64,000 nucleotides of DNA. Origin: Benincasa hispida (taxonomy: Eukaryota; Streptophyta; Magnoliopsida; Cucurbitales; Cucurbitaceae). The number at the start of each line of letters is the position of its first letter. Position 1 is the first letter of the stretch. Of this stretch, positions 1 through 12,080 are shown in pieces. A model generated the notes under the pieces. It was not told the origin of the DNA and ran no database searches. It saw only the letters and a list, made by a program, of their open reading frames with translations. The stretch lies in contig NC_052350.1 of assembly GCF_009727055.1 (NCBI RefSeq), forward strand, positions 27,158,866-27,222,865, in the 5' to 3' direction. Position numbers and translations under genes: made by a program.

Positions 1-1305
1 AGTGCGACAGGTACGTGATCAATGCACAGTCATTTCGCATCAGAAGCATTTATTTTCAACACTTTTTGAATTCTTATCTTGTGGAATTTTTCCTTTGTGA
101 TCATCATTTGTGTCGTTCTTTTGAAATTTGAATGATTAGAACGACCACCATGAAAATAATAATTATTTCTTCTTCTTCCACGGTCACGACCTCGACCATG
201 ACCTCAACCTCGACCACTATTATTAACATGAACAACATTCACTTCAAGGAATAATGTTGTTTCAGTTGGTCGAGATTCATGGTTCTTCATCAATAACTCA
301 TCATTTTGTTCGGCCACAAGAAGACATGAAATTAGTTCAAAATATTGTTTAAAGTTTTTCTTTCAATACTGTTGCTGCAATAGCATATTTGAGATATGAA
401 ATGTAGAAAACGTCTTCTCTAACATATCAACATCAATAATTTTTTCTTCGCATAACAACAATTTTGAACTGATTTAAAATAATGTGGAATTGTAATAACT
501 TACTGATTTAAAATCTTGTAGCCTTAAATGCATCCACTCATAACGAGCTTTTGAAAGAATAGTTGTTTTTTTTATGATCATACATTTCTTTCAAAATTTT
601 TCACAAGATACGGGGATCTTTTATTGTAAGATACACCACTTTTATCCATGTGGAGATGATGACAAAGAAAAATCATAGCTTTTTCTTTGTCCTAACTAGA
701 TGTCATATTTCCATCTTTAATTGTTTCTCCCAAGTTCATAGCATCAAGGTGGATTTCAACATCGAGCACCCATGACAAATAATTATTGTCATTAATATCA
801 CAGGCTACGATTTCTAATTTTGTAAGACATGTCATGGCAACACTATCACAAAATATTGCATTTATATTAAAAAATTTAATATGTACTTAATATGAAAAAT
901 AACATTAATTTATTAATTATAATAAAGAGAAAAAAAATTGACCTACCTTCAGTGATGGAAGTGATAGGAGCTCGTATTGATAACGTGTTGTGAAATTGAG
1001 GAGCACAACGGATATGGAGAAAATATAATATAATAATAAATAAATAAATATAGTGTAATAATTAAAAAAATAACTAAAATTATGAAAATTTGATAATATG
1101 AAAATTTAGTGGAATTCTCACCAAATGTGTATTTTTTAAGATCCACCAAATGTTATTATTTATAGGCAAAGTGACAAGTATGATGGGTCTTACATGGACA
1201 ACAAGCATGAATAACTACAAGATATATGGACAACATGAAGATTGACACATGACTTTCAGGACACTAAGCAATGGACATCTATTTATTTTTATATTATTTA
1301 TAATA
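1..1305 (-). mobile_element. Partial Ty1/copia retrotransposon (family A), gag end plus LTR
   Basis: This is the 5' part of a minus-strand copia element that is cut by the start of the window. It is closely similar to the 15230-16369 part of the complete family A element further along, including an Arg/Gly-rich gag tract (about 175-230), a degenerate CCHC zinc-knuckle region (about 1-60), the leader motif just inside the LTR, and the LTR itself. The reading frame is broken by several stops, so it cannot make Gag. The rest of the element lies outside the window, so whether it was complete is unknown. Confidence 0.8.
986..1305 (-). repeat. 5' LTR of partial copia family A copy
   Basis: On the plus strand it starts TGTTGTGAAATTGAGGAGC, matching the right LTR of the 10991-16369 element, and ends at TTTATAATA like it. 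It keeps the segment around 'tatttataggcaaagtgacaag' region (about 1155-1180) in shortened, diverged form. The inner side carries GAGCTCGTATTGATAACG (about 968-985), the same leader motif seen next to the other family A 5' LTR. About 320 bp, shorter than its relatives (374-389 bp). Confidence 0.75.
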
Positions 1306-1383
1306 ATTTTAAAGTTTTTTTTCTAAAATATAGTTAAATATTAAATGAAATTTATATTTTTATGAATATCGAACAGATATCTT

Positions 1384-2700
1384 GAGGGTTATTTGGGATA
1401 CTAAATTGAATTATGAAGTCGCGACTTAATATATCGGTAGAGTTAATGTGTCATAGTCTGTAGAGTTAGAAATTCTTTGTTTGGGGTACAGGGTTGTTAA
1501 GTTTGGAGTAAAGAAATTTGTGTTTGGGGTGCATAGTTGAGTTATTAAGATATGGATATTTGTTGCAATTTTTTGTGATCTAAAAAATGATTTTCATGTA
1601 GTTATTTTCTATTGTTTAGCTTTATTTTTTACCCTTCAATTGCACATATATTTTTCCAAAATTTTAACACTCATTTGAGATATTAACTTAAACCTTCACA
1701 TATATTTTACATTTTTTTTTACATGGTAACCATTGTACTTGAGGTAGAATAAATACATTTATTTCGTATGAAATACTTTCACATTAGTGGAATGAATGGG
1801 TGTAATATGCACAAGAAAAAGTAGGTCATGAAGGGGTTTAGGATTTTTTATGGCATTTATGTCAAATTGTAGGTTAGGGCTTATTATGCATATATGTTGA
1901 TGTTGAGAATGCCATCAAAGCCCCCACATTAGTTACATAAGAGGATGATCACAAGTATATAAGAGAGAACAACTATCACTAATGATATGAAGCCTTTTTG
2001 GTGAAACCAAAAGTAAAGTCATAAGGGTATAAACTGATATATAAGACAACTATTAAACACCATGAACTAATAATTTAAATTTTCCTTTTAATGACACTTT
2101 ATAAGATCAAGTTTTTTTAAAAATTTATTTATTGAGTATATGATCGGTTGAGTTGGTCGTTAAAGTTTGTTGTTGTACATAATTGATGGAGTTGGTGGTC
2201 GAAGTTGATCATTAGAGGTGATCGTCAAACTTGGTCCCCAGAGATGGTAGTTACGTGGAGTTGAATGTCGAATGTGAACGTTAGAGATGATTATTAGAGG
2301 TGGTCTTCATCGGAGGTAGTCATCGGGGGTGGTTGTCGGAGTTTCCGCAAGAGAGGTCGTCAAAGCATGTCGTTGACAGTAGTTATTGTCAGAGTTGGGA
2401 GTTGAAGGTGGTCATCGGAATTAGCCACCAGAGGTGGTCGTCGAAGCATGTTACTAACGATAATTGTCACTAGAGTTGGTCGTTTTCGGTGATCGACGAG
2501 TAGAGGCATTAAAAACATTTGAGGGAGAGAAGAGAAAGAGAAAAAGATGGAGTTTCTCGATTAATGTGCAAACTTCAATACTAAACACATTGAAATTAGT
2601 ATAGTTTAGTAATTTAATATTAACTTATAAAGTTGGTAGCTCAAACATTGAGTTGAGCTAAAAACCAACTCAACTCAAAGTCAATGCCCCAAACATCCTC
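1384..2700. mobile_element. Non-autonomous PIF/Harbinger-like element with internal minisatellite
   Basis: The right end reads ...GCCCCAAACATCCTC followed by TAA, a typical Harbinger 3-bp target. The left end GAGGGTTATTTGGGATA is an imperfect inverted copy. Inside are GTTTGGGGTACAG-type subterminal repeats (about 1480-1535) and a degenerate minisatellite of 'GTCGTCGGAGTTGGT' type units (about 2140-2480). The element at 52817-54533 has the same parts in the opposite orientation. No transposase is visible. The left target duplication is not recognisable (CTT instead of TAA), so the left border is less sure. Confidence 0.5.
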
Positions 2701-2703
2701 TAA

Positions 2704-5700
2704 AAGTTTGTTTTGATCATATAAGTTTTTTTTTTTTTTTTTTTTGTTATGAACACAATTTTCAAGTTTCATTTATTAGACTTCAAACAATGCTATTTCA
2801 CATTGATTAGATAAAAAAGAGAAAAAGTATGGATATAGTAGAACGAGACAGTATCATATTACTATAGTCATTGAGATATTTAGAGGATCCTTGTCTTAAA
2901 TAAGTGGTACTAAAGTCGTGTCCTGATTTAGTTGTTTGATTATGATCATTTGGTGTTAAACAACTAAATTGATCAACCTAAGACAAGATTTGTTGGGGAG
3001 GGGGTTGTTTGAGGGGAAGATTGTTAGAAATTTAAACAAATTCTCAAATTGACTTAGATAAGATGAAGATCATGGGTATATTATTTATAGATAATATTAT
3101 ACCATATTATGAAAATATTTAAAAGGGTCGTTGTCCCTAATACCATTTTAAACATTAATTTATGTAAATTACATAATATGTAGTCATGATAAAATTTTAT
3201 GAAATTAAATAGCATGATAAGATATGAAAGAATAATACATTTTATATTTTACAAGAGAAATATTGTATGCATTTTTTTTGTAGAAAAATTACCCACTAGG
3301 TCTGTATTTGGTAGCATTTTTTATCCACAGTCAGTTTTTCCATTAGTTATAAATAAAAAGCTCACCTAAAACCTACTTATTTTTATAAAAATAGTTTGTC
3401 TAATTTTTTTTTAAATTGTTAATCTAAAAAAACATTTATTTTTATTTTTTATATATATTTTCTCTCCTCTTTCTCCTCCTCCATCCAATTTCTTCCTTCT
3501 ACCATTTAAAGTAGTTGTCTTGTCGCCATTGTTGTCGACGATTGTAATTTTTTCCCATCCCTTTTCCTTTTCCTTTTCTCTCGCTCGTTCATTTTTTTAT
3601 TTTTATTTTTTAACATAGATGAAGAAGAAAGAAATGAGAAAAAGAAATTGTAGTCACCGATGGTGGCGGCCGACGGCCGATGGCCACGGCTGCTTTTAAG
3701 TGGAGAAAGGAAAACGATGGAAAGAGGAGAATAGAAAGAAGAAGAAAGAGAAGAGAGAAGAAAAATAAATAAATATTTTTTTTAAAAAAATAATAATTAG
3801 AAAGAATTAGAAAAAAATATTTTTTTAATAAAAAATATGAAAATTTTCAAAAATAGAAAAATAAATGAAATTATTTACATAAAATAACAAAATTTAATTT
3901 TCTTTAATAGAGGCTAATGAATAGAAATCTATCATTGATACTATGTGATCAATTTCTTTTTTTACTATTTATGTAGATTATTCGACATTTTTTTCTATAT
4001 GTGAAAATTTTTCTAAACAATAAGTATCACGTCACTTTGATTATTAATTAACATAAAAATGATAGAGGGACAAATAATGCTACCCAATGCAAATTTTTAA
4101 GACAAATTATTTAGTTTGAAACTCAAAGTCTCAAAAGACCCAATTCAACTTAAATGGAGGCTTATGATGTAATTTATTTATGTATTTATTATTAATGTGA
4201 CATAATATGTATTTAAAGTTGGAGGGTAAGAATCTTTGGGAATGTCAGCTATAAGGGGAAAAAAGACATTACTTTATTCAAGTGGCCTATGTTATTCATA
4301 CTTCAATAATACAATATCGTTGAAAATATTGAACTAAATCTTTCTTTGTTTATAATTATTATTGTATTACCTAAGTCCATATAGACCCTTAATAAGTGTA
4401 CAAATAAAGTCAACCACACTTATAAGGGTCAAATGGAATTCAATTGGATAGTGACACTAGAGACTTGCCTCAATAATGTCAATGTGAAATATTGGATTCC
4501 TATGTCAAATGTAAATAACATCTTTGTAAAAGTTAATTGTGAAAAATGAAATGTGTTCATATGGTATTTTTTTCTTCTTGAACATAGATTCATATGGAGC
4601 GATTGATGCACGTGAATGAGATTGATGATGTCCGTAAAAATATCAAATAGGCCTATTTGATTTACATCGTAATTTATACATTGAGGGTGTCTATTTAATT
4701 CACGTATATCAAAATATTTTTAATAAGCTCCTTAAGTTTCAAGGTTCTATAAATGGTCTATGTACTTTATTTTTTTAGAGAGTTCAACAACATGACAAAG
4801 GAAAATTTGAAGTTTTTACCGATTGGTAAATGAGATATACTCTAACCAGTTGAGTAATGCTCAGTTTGTCTACTTTAACAAGTTTCTGATAAGTATACCT
4901 AATAGAGTTTTTATCACTAATACTGAAAATTTAATGTTTATGTGTTAGTGTGTTGATTTTAGAATAATTTAAGGATTATGCAACATATTGAATTGGACAA
5001 CATTAAAAAATTAGAGAAAATTTCTAACATTATGATAGTATGAAAATTTTTCATGCTACCTCCATTCATTGCTTGTAATAATGTAGTATTTAAGAATTAT
5101 GTGGGGTCCAAGAAATACATAAATAATACATTAATAAATCATTTAATGACATATCAAATAATGAGAGAAGAAGTTTGTACTATGGCCGTACTAGATTTTT
5201 TTCTCAAGAAATTGTTAGTCAAAGCACTAAATTAATGGAAAAAAAACTATCAAACACAAAATTAAAAGTTGACAAACATTAGAATTTAGACAAATGATTA
5301 AAACTTATAGAAATTTAGGACTTACTATAAACTTTTTTGAAGTATTAAAATTAAATAAGTTACTAATAAAACTTTGTATATATACATACATAATTCAATT
5401 AATTATCACCCTGTTAATCTTTTTTTTCCTTCCATGTATGTATCTTCTAATCAAATCATTAGTTATGAAAGGACATATCATCAAATATACACTAACAATA
5501 TTATACATCAATCTCATTCACTATATAATGATGTATATATTTTTAAAAAAAATGAAATTTGGATACATATAATTAATTATAATGAACATAACACTCTTAA
5601 TCTCATTCCAACCACCAAAACTTTGGGCATAGGGGTCAACCACATTTTATTCAAGGTTTCATAATATATATATATATATATATTTTAAAAGAACCAATTG

Positions 5701-6159
5701 ATGCATATTCACTTAATCCTTCCATTCCTATTTTAAATCAAATCTCTCATGACTACTCTTTGTTGAAAGTTATCCATTGGTAATGATTGATTGGAGACCC
5801 TAAACTTTCTACCTTTTTTTTTTTTTATAATATTAATCTTTCATCAAATGAATTTACCAAACCCTCCCTTTGACTATTTGAGTCACTCAACTCAACTTGC
5901 TTCACTCAAATGTACCAAGTAAACACCACTTAAATTCTATATTATTTTTTTTCTAAAACAATTTTAAAATAAGGATGCTTTAATTTTTTTTATATAATAT
6001 ATATATATATTGTAGACAATTGTATTTTGCTGACGTCTTGATGACGCAAGACTGAGGTAATAGAAAAAATTATTTTTTTTTAAAAAAATATATATATATT
6101 TTTAAAGTGAAGAAAAAAAAGATGAGTAATTAGTGGGGGTTTAAAAAAATATATAGAAA
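2704..6159. other. AT-rich spacer, no gene recognised
   Basis: No coding region, RNA gene or complete element is recognised. It holds poly-T runs (2727-2745), a pyrimidine-rich then purine-rich pair (about 3450-3600 and 3600-3770) that could be an old inverted repeat, and (TA)n near 5668-5684 and 5996-6010. The short open frames here have no family resemblance and biased AT composition. Confidence 0.6.
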
Positions 6160-6900
6160 ATGACAAAAAAAAGGAGAGGGAAGTTGTTAAGGGTCGGTGT
6201 CCATTGGTTTTTGGGTGTAGAAAAGAGAGGAAAGGCCATAGAGCAGTGGGCCCATTTTTTTGGGCCTGGGCCCACTCCCACTTTACCGGGCAGTACTGTC
6301 CAAAAACTTTTGGGTCCTTTTCACGCGTGGGGGACCCCACAATCTTAAATATTATCATTATTATTCCTNAATCTTAAATATTATCATTATTATTCCTTTT
6401 TTTCTAAAAAAAAATCATATTATATATATTTAAATATAGAGAGGTGGACGATGAGAGCCTAAACAGAGAAAGTCGGTTAAGTATTGATACTCATACGGAC
6501 TTGGACGGTCGCGGCAGCCCGGCCCCAAAAAACCCGCTTGGCCCCACTTTTTCTTTTTCCAATATTATATATCTTTGTAATGATAATTGATATTTTATTT
6601 ATGGACCTGACTTTCAATTAATTGATGTCATCGTTTTTTTTAAAGTCGTTTGTTTGGTGGAAATCTAAGATTTTAATGGAATAATTATCTAGATTGTCTC
6701 GTTTATTTTGCGATAATTTAAAATATCTAAGATGTTTGAATACCTTAAATGATATTTTTGTCCTTTAAATTTATAGCATAATTAATTATTCAAATGATAA
6801 TATCTTTGATTGATTTATGTTTCTAACTAAAGTGTTAAAAGAAATTCTATACTATACTATACTATACTATACTTTCATGTTATTATAATTCAAAAGGTAA
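6160..6900. other. GC-richer patch in AT-rich spacer
   Basis: Around 6180-6340 and 6440-6545 the base composition rises sharply, with runs such as GGGCCTGGGCCCACTCCC and CGGCAGCCCGGCCCC. Open frames on both strands (6160-6348 plus, 6080-6358 minus) overlap each other and look like nothing known, so they are probably composition effects. It could be an old promoter or a transposon fragment. A (CTATA)n microsatellite lies at about 6848-6872. Confidence 0.4.
6341..6397. other. Assembly scar: 28-bp exact duplication around a single N
   Basis: Bases 6341-6368 are repeated exactly at 6370-6397, separated only by one N at 6369. Two copies of the same contig end joined across an undetermined base is the simplest explanation. 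The duplication is therefore probably not biological. Confidence 0.8.
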
Positions 6901-7075
6901 TTATTTTAAATGGTAAACTGCTCAAAAGATTTTCAGGTATAACAAAATGTCACTGTCTATTAGTGGTCTATAGATCATAGATGTTGATAGATGTCTATCA
7001 CGATTTATTACTGATAGATAATGACATTTTACTATATTTATAAATAAGTTACTTAGTTTTTCTTTATTTGATAAT
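6901..7075. repeat. MITE-like repeat of the 'GATAGA..TCTATCA' family, copy 1
   Basis: The core contains AGATGTTGATAGATGTCTATC and ACTGATAGATAATGAC, set between 'aaaatgtcactg' on the left and 'tgacattttactatattta' on the right, which are imperfect inverted copies. Three related copies occur near 30270, 32350 and 40730. Short size, terminal inversion and no coding capacity fit a MITE. The exact ends are not fixed by a target duplication. Confidence 0.5.
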
Positions 7076-7379
7076 AGACCAAATTCAAATATATATTTAT
7101 AATTTCTTAAAAAAAATAATATAATTGGAGTGGGAGAAAATTTATTAAAATGAAATATTTAATTAATTTAATATTTTTATATAATATAATTTTAAAATAC
7201 AAGTTTTATGTTGATTGAGCTATACCCATTTTAAGAATTTCAATGATTAATTAATTATTTATCATATGAAAAAATGAAAGAAAAATATGAATAGGTGGGT
7301 GGGGGGTTGGTCTGTCTTCTTATGGTTTGGAGTTACAGAGACCCATAAAGTTCTGTTTGTTCGTGGTGGCTGTCACACT

Positions 7380-7397
7380 CACGTGAGCCCCCACGTG
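7380..7397. promoter_or_regulatory. Pair of CACGTG (G-box) motifs
   Basis: Two CACGTG hexamers at 7380-7385 and 7392-7397 are spaced one turn of helix apart (12 bp start to start). G-boxes bind bHLH and bZIP factors in plant promoters. No gene was recognised downstream on either strand, so a regulatory role here is unproven and the pair could be relic or chance. Confidence 0.3.
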
Positions 7398-7520
7398 ACC
7401 CTTTATTTTCCCTATAATTTATCAGTGCATCTCTTTTTTACTCCATATGTTATTCATTATCATTTCTTCATAAATTGTAATAGTCTTTCTAGTATTTCTC
7501 AACAAAAACGAGTATGATGC

Positions 7521-8660
7521 AAAGGAAATAAGTAAATAAATTCAATCTATGTATATACCTTTATGGGTTGTATTGTTGTATTTCATAAAAAAAAGAAAAT
7601 TTCATGTATTTAATTAATTACTATAACAAATATAAATCGATGAAAATTCAGCCCATATATACCATAGTCAGTAATAGACTTTTTTTTCTATAAAAAAAAT
7701 ATTGCAGTTTTAACAAATATAGGACATTAGTACTAAGGTATATTTAATTATTTACAATTCAACAGTAGAGATTTGAATTTTTGACATTTTAGTTAAAGAT
7801 ATATATTTTAACTAATTGAGATATATTTAGATTGACACACTAGTTACTCACCTTGAATAAGAATAAGGAGGTTTTTATTCATGACCGTGTCTTTATGGAT
7901 TAGTACTTCATATTGATGTATATAAATTTATTTAAAAGAATTATATTAAATTAATTTCACTATTTTTTTTTATCTCTATTCAAATTAATTGAAAATCTTC
8001 CCATCATAATTATTTTAGATTAGCTAACTAAAAGTTAATGTCAAATATCAAAGTCGACGTTGATAAAAAGTGAAAATCAAACTAAGACTCATAGCCTAGG
8101 ATAAAATATATTTCTCCTAATTTTTTCAAGCAACTAGAAAGTTTTGCAAAATTAATATTAAAAAAAAAAAGGGGGAAATTGACAAGGGTATCATTGGGAT
8201 TAGTATTGTTTTGATATGGAATTATGAGAGAGAGAAAGAGAGGAAAGGAATTATTGTTGTTAATATTAATTATTAATTAACAAAAGGGAGAATGATTGAA
8301 GGAATAGTTTAAGAAGTAAGATACGGATTGAGATAATGATCTAAAGATAATTCCGTTGTCTGTGTTAAGCAGTTTTAATTAATTAATACTAATTAAAATA
8401 CCTTCTTAACCATTACTAAAAACTCTGAAAACAATATTGATCTACTTTTCCACCTCATTCTAAATGGTTTTTCAACATGGGACTTCACGTTTTTTTTTTT
8501 TTTTTCGAAAAATGGTCAAAAGGTTCATTGATTAGTTTTAAACTTTTCGTACCATATTTGTTCATTTTTCACTTAGGAAGGAAAAATTAATATATTTGTA
8601 ATCTGTTAGAATGTGATCAATGTCCTCCTATATTAACTAGATAAAGAAAAAAATTCATTA
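7521..8660. other. AT-rich spacer, no gene recognised
   Basis: Nothing coding is seen. A stretch at about 7760-7860 resembles other short dispersed fragments in this window (for instance near 29665-29745). The rest is AT-rich with homopolymer runs. Confidence 0.6.
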
Positions 8661-8681
8661 TAAACTAACATGTTTGTGTTT

Positions 8682-10320
8682 TGAGAAGGTTTCAGATGTT
8701 GTCTGGTTTTATTGCTAATGATGATAAAAATACGATGTTTTATGCTGACATGTCTCTTGGTGAGGTTAAGGGTATTTCAACATTCTCAGGATTCCTGTTA
8801 ACTTCTCTCTTGATTCGTTATCTTAGCTTACCTCTTATTTCAGTAAGATTTTTTGTATGCAAATTGTTTGTCCCTGTTTGAAAAAGTTATATCTATGTGA
8901 AGAGCTGGTCTGCTAGGGTGTTATCTTATGTTGGTTGGCTTCAACTTATTCATTATGTTTTGCAAAGCTTTCAAGTCTATTAGGCAAGAGTATTTGTTTT
9001 ACCTGCTAAAGTTGTTAAGGACTTTGATCTTTTTGCTCCACTCCTATCATTGAAAAGAGAAGTTGGATAGTGTTGGTAGGCTAAGGTCGCTTGGTCGGAT
9101 GTGTGTCTTCTATGTTGTAAGGGAGGTCTTGGCATTCGTCATATTATTCCTTCTTGGAATGTTACTATTGTCATGAAGTTATTACGATTTATTTTGACTC
9201 ACTTTGGGTCCTTGTGGGTAGCCTGAGTGGATGCGTATAGTTTTCGGGGTTGGAGTATTTAGATGGTCAGTGTATCTGGGTTGGAGTATTTAGATAGTTA
9301 GTGCATCTAAGTTTTCGTCTTAATACTGGCAAGCTATCCTTTACGTTCGGTATAGCTTGTGGTCATTGGTTTGGTATTCTATTGGTGACGGTTGACGTTG
9401 TTCGGTTTGGTTGACCCTTGGCTTGAAAGGGGCTTTATCCTCTATCAGTTTAATAATATGGTTATTTTTTACGTTGATAGTTCCTTTCATACTAAGGTGG
9501 GTGATGTCCTTATGGGACTGACGTTCTAATTCTATAGAGCTACTTAACGTAACCTCGCAAGTACATTTGATTGTGGCTGATGTGCGGGGATAGTGTTACT
9601 TGGCTTCCCTTGTCCATCTAGTGTGTTTTCAGTTGTTAATGCCTGTGAGTCCTTACATCCTAGGCAGAATGTGGTATTGTGGGCTAGACTCCTTTTGGTT
9701 TGGAGGTAATGTTCCCAGACATTCATTCATTTAATTACTTATTGTCTGGAATCATTTACAGACACGTGATCATATTAATAAATGGTGTCCTAATATTCCA
9801 ATAGAGTAATTGTGTTTTTGTGTACTGGTGGAGTTGAGTTGAGTAATCATTTTATTTTTTGAATGTCCATTTAGTAAGACTATTTGAGGGTATATGCTTT
9901 TTGTGGGGAAGGTGTTCCCATCAGATCTTGCATTGGGATATGAAGCTTAAGTGGAATTGTCACTTTAGCGCAGGAAATAGGCTAATGCATCGGGTCGGGA
10001 GAGTTGCTTGGTGTGCTGTTATTTATCATATTTGGCGTGAGCATAATATGTGTGTCCATGGTGCTATATTGCAACCTCCTTATAAGTTTTGCTGTTTGGT
10101 CTGAAGTTTTTACAGTTGCTCTTTGTGGTCGAGGGCTTCTCTTGCTGGGTCCCAAATTGCCTCTTCTCCTTGGGACCTTTTCCATCGAGTTGTTTGTGCT
10201 TTATTGTTGTGTTTAATTGATTTTCGTCTTTGTTTGTTTCCTTGTTGTTATAGTGATTTATTTGTGTCTTGACTTCAGACTGTGAGGTCCTTCTCTCCTT
10301 TTAGCAATCCAATATGTTTT
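8682..10320 (+). pseudogene. LINE (non-LTR) retrotransposon remnant: end of reverse transcriptase and zf-RVT/RNase H-side region
   Basis: Pieces in all three plus frames match the conserved C-terminal order of plant LINE ORF2: the RT tail (RFQMLSGFIAND, then LLIRYLSLPLIS), the thumb-side block (VKSWSARVLSYVGWLQLIHY), a GGLGIRHIIPSWN block and the zf-RVT-like end (RVAWCAVIYHIWREHN near 9985-10050). Many stops and shifts separate them, so no protein can be made. The RT catalytic core is missing, so it is 5'-truncated as usual for LINEs. A short A-rich stretch at about 10366-10380 is a candidate 3' tail. Confidence 0.75.
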
Positions 10321-10380
10321 CAATATATAAATAGAGAGGGGTCATTATCTCCATAAATTATATGAATAAAAAAAAGAAGT

Positions 10381-10985
10381 GAATGAATAATATGAATGGT
10401 TTATCTTTTTCATAGTATTTTTTTTAAAGATGTACGTGGTTGGATAAAGCTTTTTCCATGTATTTCTTTTTTGTTTGTTTTTTCTCCAGTATAATAAAGG
10501 GTAGAAATTCAAAATACAGACCTTTGATCGTTGATATATATTTTATGTAAATTTAGTTAAACTTGAAAAGATTAATGAATTAGATCACAAATGTTGTTGA
10601 ATGGTTAACTATTTTTTATTTTGATCTTAAAAGGATAATTTTATGGGTCCCATTCATAGCTCAGTTTTTAGCTTAGTTTCTATTAATAAGCTTATTTACT
10701 TTCATTGTCCAATTTATGTAATAACTACAAAAATAGCCTCTCAAAAACACTATTGCTTATTTTAGAAATTGAGTAGATAACTTGAAATAATCAAGACATT
10801 GTAATTTTTTTTCTAAAGGTCAGAAGTTTTTAGACTTTCATATTGTTGAACTTAAAACTAGAAATTTAAGGAATTTCTTAAAATATGTTTTTTAAAAAAT
10901 AAAAAGTAGATTAACTCGTTATTTTCTTTCTTGTAATATTTCAATCAAGTTTCTAATTGCTTCAACAATTATGATGTTCAAATTC
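10381..10985. other. AT-rich spacer, no gene recognised
   Basis: No coding similarity or complete repeat is seen between the LINE remnant and the copia element. Confidence 0.6.
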
Positions 10986-10990
10986 CTTAT

Positions 10991-11379
10991 TATTGGGAAC
11001 TTGAGGAGCATAACAAGAAGATACCAATAAAATATCATATTAAAATAAATATAATATACTATAATAATAAAATAAATTAAACATAATATATAAATAAACA
11101 AAATAAAATAAACTAGCAAAATATAAAATACGAAATTTCTCTAATTCTCCATTTTCTCCAATTTTCATGGAATTTGTCCAATGTGTGTGTCTTTAAAAAC
11201 CCACAAAATGTCACTATTTATAGACAATTTGGCAAGTAAGAGGTGGATTACATAAACACTAATAATGTGTAATGTTGAGACACATGAATAACACTTTGGA
11301 AAGTGGAGGCATGACAAATGGTCAATGGACACTAAGTATGAGCATTTAATGGTCATCTATTATCATAATATTTATAATC
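10991..11379 (-). repeat. 3' LTR of copia family A
   Basis: Matches the 15996-16369 LTR along its whole length with scattered substitutions and indels. The terminal TG is degraded: it begins TATTGGGAACTTGAGG where the partner has TGTTGTGAACTTGAGG. It is followed on the inner side by the polypurine tract. Confidence 0.85.
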
Positions 11380-11589
11380 CTCTCTCTTAGATGCCAATTA
11401 TATATATGAAATATGACTTCCTAAAACCTTACTAGGAAAAAACCCAATGGAAAAAAAATGAAAGGGGAAAGAGTACATATTTCATATAATTTATACTCCT
11501 AAAAAGTATATTTACTCTCCCTCATAAAAACATCACTTGAGATCTTTGTGTCATAGCCTTCCAATGTTGTGCACCAATTTTTCAAAGAT

Positions 11590-12080
11590 TACGGTAGGTA
11601 ATGCCTTTGTAAATCAGTCTGCCAAATTATCTTTTGAATAAATTTTTTGTACAATGATATCGCCATTTTCTTCAAGATCATGAGTGTAAAACAGCTTGGG
11701 TGAAATATGCTTTGTTCTATCTTCTTCAATATATCCTTCTTTGATTTGGGATATGCATATTGTATTGTCCCCGTATAATATTGTTGGAAGATTTTTATTA
11801 GAAGACAAACTACATGATTCACGAATGTGCTGAGTCATTGATCTTAGCCATACACATTCTAAACTAGCCTCGTGTATTGCAAGAATTTCAACATGATTTG
11901 ATGAAATGATTGTTATGGTCTGTTTCACCGATCGCCATGATATAGCAGCCTTCATATGTGAATAGATAATTTGTTTGAGATCTAGCTTTGTGTGGATCAC
12001 ATAAATATCCAAAATCTACATAACCAACCATATCAAAATTTGATTTATTTGAATAAAACAAACCTATATCAATCGTTCCT
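11590..12080 (-). pseudogene. Copia family A RNase H domain remnant
   Basis: The minus frame shows ISWRSVKQTI, an ASLECVWLRS segment and LYGDNTICISQI, corresponding to the 'SWKSKKQ..', 'A..E..WL' and 'DN.s.i.l' blocks of copia RNase H. The second and third acidic sites (E and D) are still readable but the end of the domain runs into a second frame at about 11820-11590. It lies at the pol C-terminus, just before the 3' LTR, as expected. Confidence 0.8.

Noticed and set aside
6080..6358. Minus-strand 92-aa frame and plus-strand 62-aa frame
   Set aside because: Mutually overlapping, in a GC-rich patch that includes an assembly scar; no family resemblance.
8681..8881. 66-aa frame considered as an independent gene
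   Set aside because: It is one frame fragment of a LINE reverse transcriptase whose next blocks follow in other frames.
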